Below are positions 58,579 through 64,000 of a stretch of DNA of 64,000 nt, one piece after another. Below the pieces are notes generated by a model. That model worked only from the letters and a program-made list of their open reading frames with translations, made no database searches and was not told the DNA's origin. The position numbers and the translations under genes were made by a program. Every line of letters starts with the position of its first letter. The first letter of the stretch is position 1. The stretch is from Syncephalastrum monosporum B8922 (lineage: Eukaryota > Mucoromycota > Mucoromycetes > Mucorales > Syncephalastraceae), in contig JNEN01000765.1 in the NCBI GenBank assembly GCA_000697355.1, forward strand, positions 1 to 64,000, in the 5' to 3' direction.

Positions 58579-59602
58579 GCTCCTCCTACACTCAAATACA
58601 TATGTGTACATACCTTCATCATCTTTCTTGTTTTTATGGCCTGATAAAGTAAAGCTGGAATGTTCAGATGCAGGCCCGACCCAACTATAAATTTAGTGTA
58701 CGCCCGCATGCATCTGACCCTTTACTTGTCATGGTAGGTGCCAATGGCGTCTGACACCATCGTACTATATGGAGTGAGATTGTGATAAGCTTGCAGATCT
58801 ATGGTAATATTATAAGGTTCGCCAGCTTTCATAAAAGCCCCTCGTGGGTTCCCTTGCATAGTTGGCAAGGAGAAAGAAAGCAGGTCTTGATACACACTCA
58901 AGCTCGAACTTTATGTATCAACTATCCGCTGAGTTCATGTCGCTGATACTGCGTTTACTATCATAGAGGTGTTTTCAGGCTATCGACTGTCTGATGCAGG
59001 CTTTCACAATATAGTGAAGGCGGACACATGATGTACTATACAAGTTCTTCATGAGATACATATTACCCTAGTGACACGGCAGCACAATTTCGGAATGACG
59101 TTTATTAATATGGTGTACCTCCTATCGTACGCATGACTATGCTCTTGTACCAGAGGTGTTGCCTATATCAAACACTCCGCGCATTACATAATCTATGGTT
59201 TACCTGTCGATCGAACAGCCAGAACTTATCTGATCTGCAAAGGTACCGAACTGTCGGCTTTCCCAGAAAGTAGTCGTGATTAAGGGACAGCTATTCACGT
59301 CAAATGTTTCTATAAAGTGCATGGTGTTACGAAGACTAGAATACAAAAGCATGACATTGCAGACGATATGGCCTAGGATTCAAAAACCTTTTTTTTGGTT
59401 TCATAAATAAGTTCATGACTTGCCCTGACCAGCGTTGGAAAGTGTTTTAAAAAATATGAGCAAGTGGCTTAGAGACGCAAAGCAGAAAGCAGGCAAATGA
59501 GCGGGTAGATTTGGGGGGCAGAAATTGTTACTGCAGACATCGACCTCCTTCGCTTGCACTTTCTCTCTCTTCTTATATTCTTATCCTTATATTTTGCCCA
59601 CC
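58579..59602. other. Intergenic region with interspersed repeat copy B
   Basis: About 40% is the 0.4-kb repeat listed separately. The last 100 bp before 59603 are pyrimidine-rich and should be the eRF1 leader. No gene was seen. Confidence 0.6.
58766..59170 (+). repeat. Interspersed repeat, copy B (inverted to copy A)
   Basis: This matches the reverse complement of 32610-33012 at roughly 90% by eye. Differences are scattered substitutions plus indels of one to a few bases (for example at about 59042-59047 and 59115-59120). Flanks outside the match are unrelated. Two similar copies 26 kb apart argue for a dispersed element that moved fairly recently. No ORF is present. Confidence 0.88.
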
Positions 59603-61123
59603 ATGTCGACGACAAATGACCAGGTTGACCAGAACATTGAAATGTGGAAGATGAAGAAGCTCATCAAGAGCTTGGAAGCCGCACGAGGGTACTACTATAA
59701 AATAAGCTTCATTGTGGGTTTGACATGCTGACCTATGATATAACTGTAGCAACGGCACTTCCATGATCTCCCTCATTATTCGTACGTGAACTAATGAATA
59801 AGCAATGCAACTGGAAAATGCAAGCAAAAGAAAGAGAGCGCTAACTGTCAATATTGTGTATAGCCCCCAAGGATCAGATTTCACGAGTGGGCAAAATGTT
59901 GGCCGATGAATACGGTACTGCTTCCAACATCAAGTCCCGTGTCAACCGTCTGTCTGTCCTGTCCGCTATTACGTCCACTCAGCAGCGCCTTAAGCTTTAC
60001 AACAAAGGTATATCCATGAGCATTGCATTTGTCATGCATCCATTGGCACGGTTCTAACCCGCTTCTAGTGCCCCCGAATGGCTTGGTCGTATACTGTGGC
60101 ACCATCGTGACGGATGAGGGCAAGGAGAAGAAGGTCAACATTGACTTTGAGCCGCATAAGCCCATCAACACGTCTTTGTATCTTTGCGACAACAAGTTCC
60201 ACACCGAGGCCTTGTCCGAGCTTCTCGAGGCTGATGCCAAGTTTGGTTTTATCGTCATGGACGGTAACGGCTCGCTGTTCGGTACGTTGTCTGGCAACAC
60301 TCGTGAGGTGATCCACAAACTTCAGGTCGATCTGCCCAAGAAGCACGGTCGTGGTGGTCAGTCCGCTCTGCGTTTCTCGCGTCTCCGTGACGAAAAGAGA
60401 CACAACTACGTCCGCAAGATCGCCGAATTGGCTGTCTCCTTCTTCATCACCAACGACAAGGTGAACGTCGCCGGCCTCGTCCTGGCTGGTTCGGCCGACT
60501 TCAAGACCGAGCTGTCCCAGTCCGATATGTTTGACCAGCGTCTGCAGGCCAAGGTCGTCAAGGTGGTCGATGTGTCCTACGGTGGCGAGAACGGCTTCAA
60601 CCAGGCCATTGAGCTCTCGGCCGAGTCGCTTTCGAACGTCAAGTTTGTGCAGGAGAAGAAGCTCATCCAATCTTACTTTGACGAAATCTCACAAGACAGC
60701 GGCAAGTACTGCTTCGGTGTCGAGGATACGCTCAAGGCATTGGAGCTCGGTGCCGTGGAGCATTTGATCGTGTGGGAGAGCTTGGACCTTAACCGCTATG
60801 TGCTGCGCAACCTCGCTGGCGAGACTATCGTCTACCACCCCACCAAGGCCGAGGAGAAGGACCGTGCTTTCATGGCCGACAACAGCCCGGATGCGCCTCC
60901 CAACACCGAGATGGAAGTGGTCGAGATGAAGCCTTTGCTTGAATGGTTCGCCGAGAGCTACAAGGACTTCGGTACAACCCTCGAATTTGTCACCAACCGA
61001 TCTCAGGAAGGTGCTCAGTTCGTCAAGGGCTTTGGTGGTATCGGTGGTATCCTTAGATACCGTGTCAACTTTGAGCAACTCAACTACGAGTCGGATGAGT
61101 TTTACTCGGACGATGATTTCTAA
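59603..61123 (+). CDS. SUP45: Translation release factor eRF1
   Basis: Exons: 59603-59688, 59750-59781, 59864-60007 and 60069-61123, giving 438 aa, the exact family length. Domain 1 has the stop-codon reading motif NIKS at about residues 61-64 and YLCDNKF. Domain 2 has [14 protein letters not shown] with the GGQ that triggers peptidyl-tRNA hydrolysis. Domain 3 contacts eRF3 and begins near [20 protein letters not shown]. The C-terminus ends in an acidic YSDDDF. All key residues fit standard recognition of TAA, TAG and TGA. Stops used across the window (for example TAA, TGA and TAG endings) agree with the standard code. Confidence 0.98.
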
Positions 61124-61317
61124 ATGTGTATCTTCTGTCTGCTTTATTTTCCCCGCAACGCACACACACGCATACACACACACATTCTGTCTCTTTCTGT
61201 CTCCCTTCACCCCCCCCCCTTCTCGCATATACGCAATCTTGCACCCACTCTTTCTACACGCGCGGCGCACGCCGAATCTCACTTCCGCGCAGACCAACAA
61301 GACAAGTAAAATACGTT

Positions 61318-63117
61318 CTAGTAGAATCCATTTCTTTGGCGTCTTAATAGCGCACCCGTAATACATGCAGTCAGGGCCCCGAAAATGGCCACAGCTAGAT
61401 TAAATGCAATCCCGAATGTATGTTTCTCGTCACCTGGGATCGTAAAGAGGAAAGAAGCGCCTACGCTGCCCATGTTGCCCATCATGGATACGATAGCAAC
61501 AGCGACAGCACGGACAGTAGGATCGGGAAAGTTGACAGCGGCCCAGCTCATGGCCACCGGCGCCTCTGTGCCGATACCCGCCGCAATAATGAAGATGCTC
61601 GCATATGCGCCTAGATTGACATATCCAATATGAGCTTTATCCTCAAGGAGGTACCACTCCCTCATTTTTCCCCAATGAACATACCCCATATGAGCGCGGG
61701 GGGAAAGGCCAGGAGCAAGCAGTAGCCAAACGCGATTAGAAGTGAGCCAATGCCAACAATGAGCGCGCGCTTGTGAAATAGCTTGTCGGCGAGGACGCCG
61801 CAGACGAGCATGGCGATTGCAGCGACGACACAAGGCGGTGCGGTGAGAAGCTGCGCCTGGAGGACAGGAAAGCCTAGGCCATGGATTAAGAAGGGCGCGA
61901 ACACGCTCAGGCTCGTAATATTGATTGAGGTGAGGAGATGGATCAAGGAAAACATCCAGGTCTTCCAATCCACGAGGGCTCCCCTGAGACCTGCCTTGAC
62001 AGATGTATGGGCGTTCAGGGACTGGAAGGGAGCCATGCGCGCGCGTTGTACCGCCTTCAAATCGTTTGAGAGCCAGCGTACCTCATCCAGGTCATCAAAC
62101 AAGAGCCAGTACGAGATGAGTGCGAGGACGACAGTGGGTGCGCCTTCCATAATAAACAGGTACTGCCAAGGTCGTTGATACGTGGCCGGCATCATGCTGG
62201 CTGCATACGCGATAGGCCCTGATGCCATTCCAGAGAGAGCGCCGGTACAGATCAGGATAGAAACACGGAACCCGAGCTCCTGGGGTTTATAGATGCGTGT
62301 GAGTAGGAACAGGATACCAGGGATGTAACCGCTTTCTGAGGCTCTAGATAGAAGCAAAATTGAAAAGGTGAGGATGGACTTGACCTTGTTGCCTTGCCTA
62401 AAGAGCAAAAATTTACCCGAGGAGTAAGCGCGTGACCAAGAGACTGCCAAAGCCCTTGACAAAAGCCATACATAGGGTGATAAGACCCCAGGTGAGCATA
62501 ATGAAGGAGAGCCATTTCTTGGCCCCAAAGCGTTTGAGTAATATGTTGGCTGGGACTTGGAAAATAATCTTATCGAATACGCGTACATATTAGCTCACAT
62601 GGCCTATGTGGATTTTCAAATGTGGACCTTTCACTTACATAGGTAATGAAGAACGCCGAGATAGCGGTGCTGAGTTGGGGGCCTGTCAACTATATGATCA
62701 TTCAAGTGTGAATACGCGTGTGGGTGAGTGTTGCTTCTATTGCATCTCCATCACCTTTAAATCCTCCTGAAGACCTGCTAAACTGGAGGCATACAAGATT
62801 GAATGGGTTAGTTGTTCGACAGCAGAAATGTCTGAGCACAAACTATACCTTGCGTTGCCAATGTTGGAGCGGTCCAGAAAATCCGCAAAGTAAAATACAC
62901 AAAACAGAGGAAGGATATGAAGGTCGATGCGCCTGACGAGCCGCCGCTCCTGGTCCGGGTCCACCACGCAAATGCTGGTCGCAATGGTGGAGCTGTCAGC
63001 GTATTCTTTTTCATGAAATTTTCGCTGTGGGTCTTCGTCCACGTCAAACTCGACGGCACTGTCTGCCCACGTGCTGCGCGCGGTATCTTCTTCGTAAGGT
63101 GGGGTATGCTGTTGCAT
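61318..63117 (-). CDS. Dal5-type MFS permease (anion:cation symporter)
   Basis: Exons (minus): 63117-62849, 62782-62755 (28 nt), 62689-62639, 62568-62417, 62343-61685 and 61610-61318, giving 483 aa. After a polar 70-residue N-terminus come RRIDLHILPLFCVFYFADFL and DRSNIGNA, the hallmark of this subfamily. LTGPQLSTAISAFFITYIIF, VPANILLKRFGAKKWLSFIM and ESGYIPGILFLLTRIY follow. The second half has PTVVLALISYWLLFDDL and APVAMSWAAVNFP. Twelve membrane helices can be drawn. Relatives carry allantoate, pantothenate, nicotinate, biotin or dipeptides; the substrate here is open. The ATG at 63117 is the first in frame. The 3' end faces eRF1, 194 bp away. Confidence 0.9.
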
Positions 63118-64000
63118 GCTGGCTTGAGAGTGCAACAAGTCAAAAAAAAAGAGCCACTGCCAAGATGGTCTATAATAGGCCCTTTTTATGCACTTGTATA
63201 TTTATTTCATGATCGTAAAACTAAGGAGTAAGCGTCACCCCTTCTGCTCCTAATAATCAATAAGTGGTGGATGGCAAACTTGGCCGACCAGCCAGTTTGG
63301 CCTTGCCCAACCATTTACCCGGCGGGCGGGCGCCCCCCTTCTCAGTCGGTGCCTAAAAAAATATCAAACAGTCTGTGGCCTGGGGTCGCTGAGACGAAAA
63401 AAGTAAAAAGAAAAAAAATTTTTTTTCTTCGCTTAAAGTCCTCGCTTGCGGGTGGCGCAAACACACTTCTTTGTCTCTTTCTTTTACTTTTCGTGTACAT
63501 TTTTTTTTCCTTACATAAAGGATACAAAAGGCAAGTTGATATTTTGAAGAGACAAGGAAAGGGTTCTGTTTCCATCTTGATGAATCAGATTATTTCCGAA
63601 TCTCATCAGGGTTTTCATGTGGACTCTTTGTCTTGTTTTGGAATTCCTCGTATCTGAACCACAAACACGTACCCTTTCCTTTGTCCTGTCTTTTCACCAC
63701 GCAGTGATACTCATACAACCCCTCGGGTCATTAGGTTTCGCGCTTTCTTGGCACGCTTTTCTTTTTATTCTTGTGTTTTTCCACAGCGGCGCGTGGTACT
63801 ACGCTTCAAGCTGGTCACCACGCGCGCTGCCCTCAGTGCATCCTTGGTAAGCCATCCCCACCATTGTCCTTTGCTTTACTTCCTTTCTCTGTCTACCCTG
63901 ATGATTTTACCCACCTTTATGCCGAAGTATAATGTGGAAAATTTTTACATGCATCACCATCTGATCCTTTTCAACAATCACTATTTCTTTTTATTGACAC
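63118..64000. other. Upstream region of permease, window end
   Basis: This holds the permease promoter and no recognised gene. An A8T8-type palindrome lies near 63411-63430. Pyrimidine-rich DNA from 63640 on, and a donor-like GGTAAGCC near 63847, could belong to the leader of a plus-strand gene starting beyond the window; this is only a hint. Confidence 0.45.

Noticed and set aside
60065..60670. 201-codon open frame opposite eRF1
   Set aside because: Shadow of the eRF1 main exon with the same codon-bias cause.
1..64000. CRISPR array, rRNA, telomere repeats
   Set aside because: No regularly spaced direct repeats with unique spacers, no rRNA-like sequence and no TTAGGG array were seen; the organism is a eukaryote.

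Overview
The window looks like nuclear DNA of a filamentous fungus, most likely a member of the Mucorales (Mucoromycota). Genes are dense and cut by many short GT-AG introns (about 43-100 nt). Proteins are typically fungal (WOPR regulator, Wbp1, Atp10, Mdm10, Dal5-type permease). There is an IucA/IucC synthetase of the rhizoferrin type, and the degenerate Tc1-like transposase resembles ones I know from Rhizopus and Mucor. Genus and species cannot be told from the sequence. All gene models below were spliced by eye, so exon ends are inferences that keep frame and family homology.

Layout. Positions 1-6.6 kb are gene-free and repeat-rich: two tandem repeats, a gypsy integrase relic, a 174-bp TA-flanked MITE, a decayed Tc1/mariner transposase and a long inverted repeat. 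From 6.6 to 27.6 kb lies a compact housekeeping block: a TMF1/Sgm1 golgin, ATP10, an STK32-type kinase, a homeobox factor, RCF1, an SLC35F-type transporter, WBP1, and then the divergent pair ILV2 / ILV5. From 27.7 to 33.5 kb is a second gene-poor stretch with a broken multi-exon gene of a recurrent Mucorales family, minisatellites and one copy of a 0.4-kb interspersed repeat. From 33.5 to 46.4 kb are the siderophore synthetase (with a one-base frame loss), an unrecognised TPR-like gene, 14-3-3, an MFS transporter and alpha-tubulin. A WOPR (Gti1/Pac2) regulator at 46.8-49 kb has 4.8 kb of empty upstream DNA. From 53.8 to 63.1 kb lie a ClC antiporter, MDM10, the second copy of the 0.4-kb repeat (inverted), eRF1 and a Dal5-type permease.

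Functional links. ILV2 and ILV5 catalyse consecutive steps of valine/isoleucine synthesis. They share a 630-bp promoter with two perfect Gcn4-type TGASTCA sites and four CCAAT boxes. The siderophore synthetase has two perfect ATCWGATAA iron-GATA elements in its upstream region. Five genes (ATP10, RCF1, ILV2, ILV5, MDM10) act in mitochondria, but nothing suggests they form a cluster. No CRISPR array, rRNA or convincing tRNA was found. I did not find a clearly novel system; the best leads are the broken zinc-finger/nuclease-like family gene, the iron sites at the siderophore gene, and the repeats.
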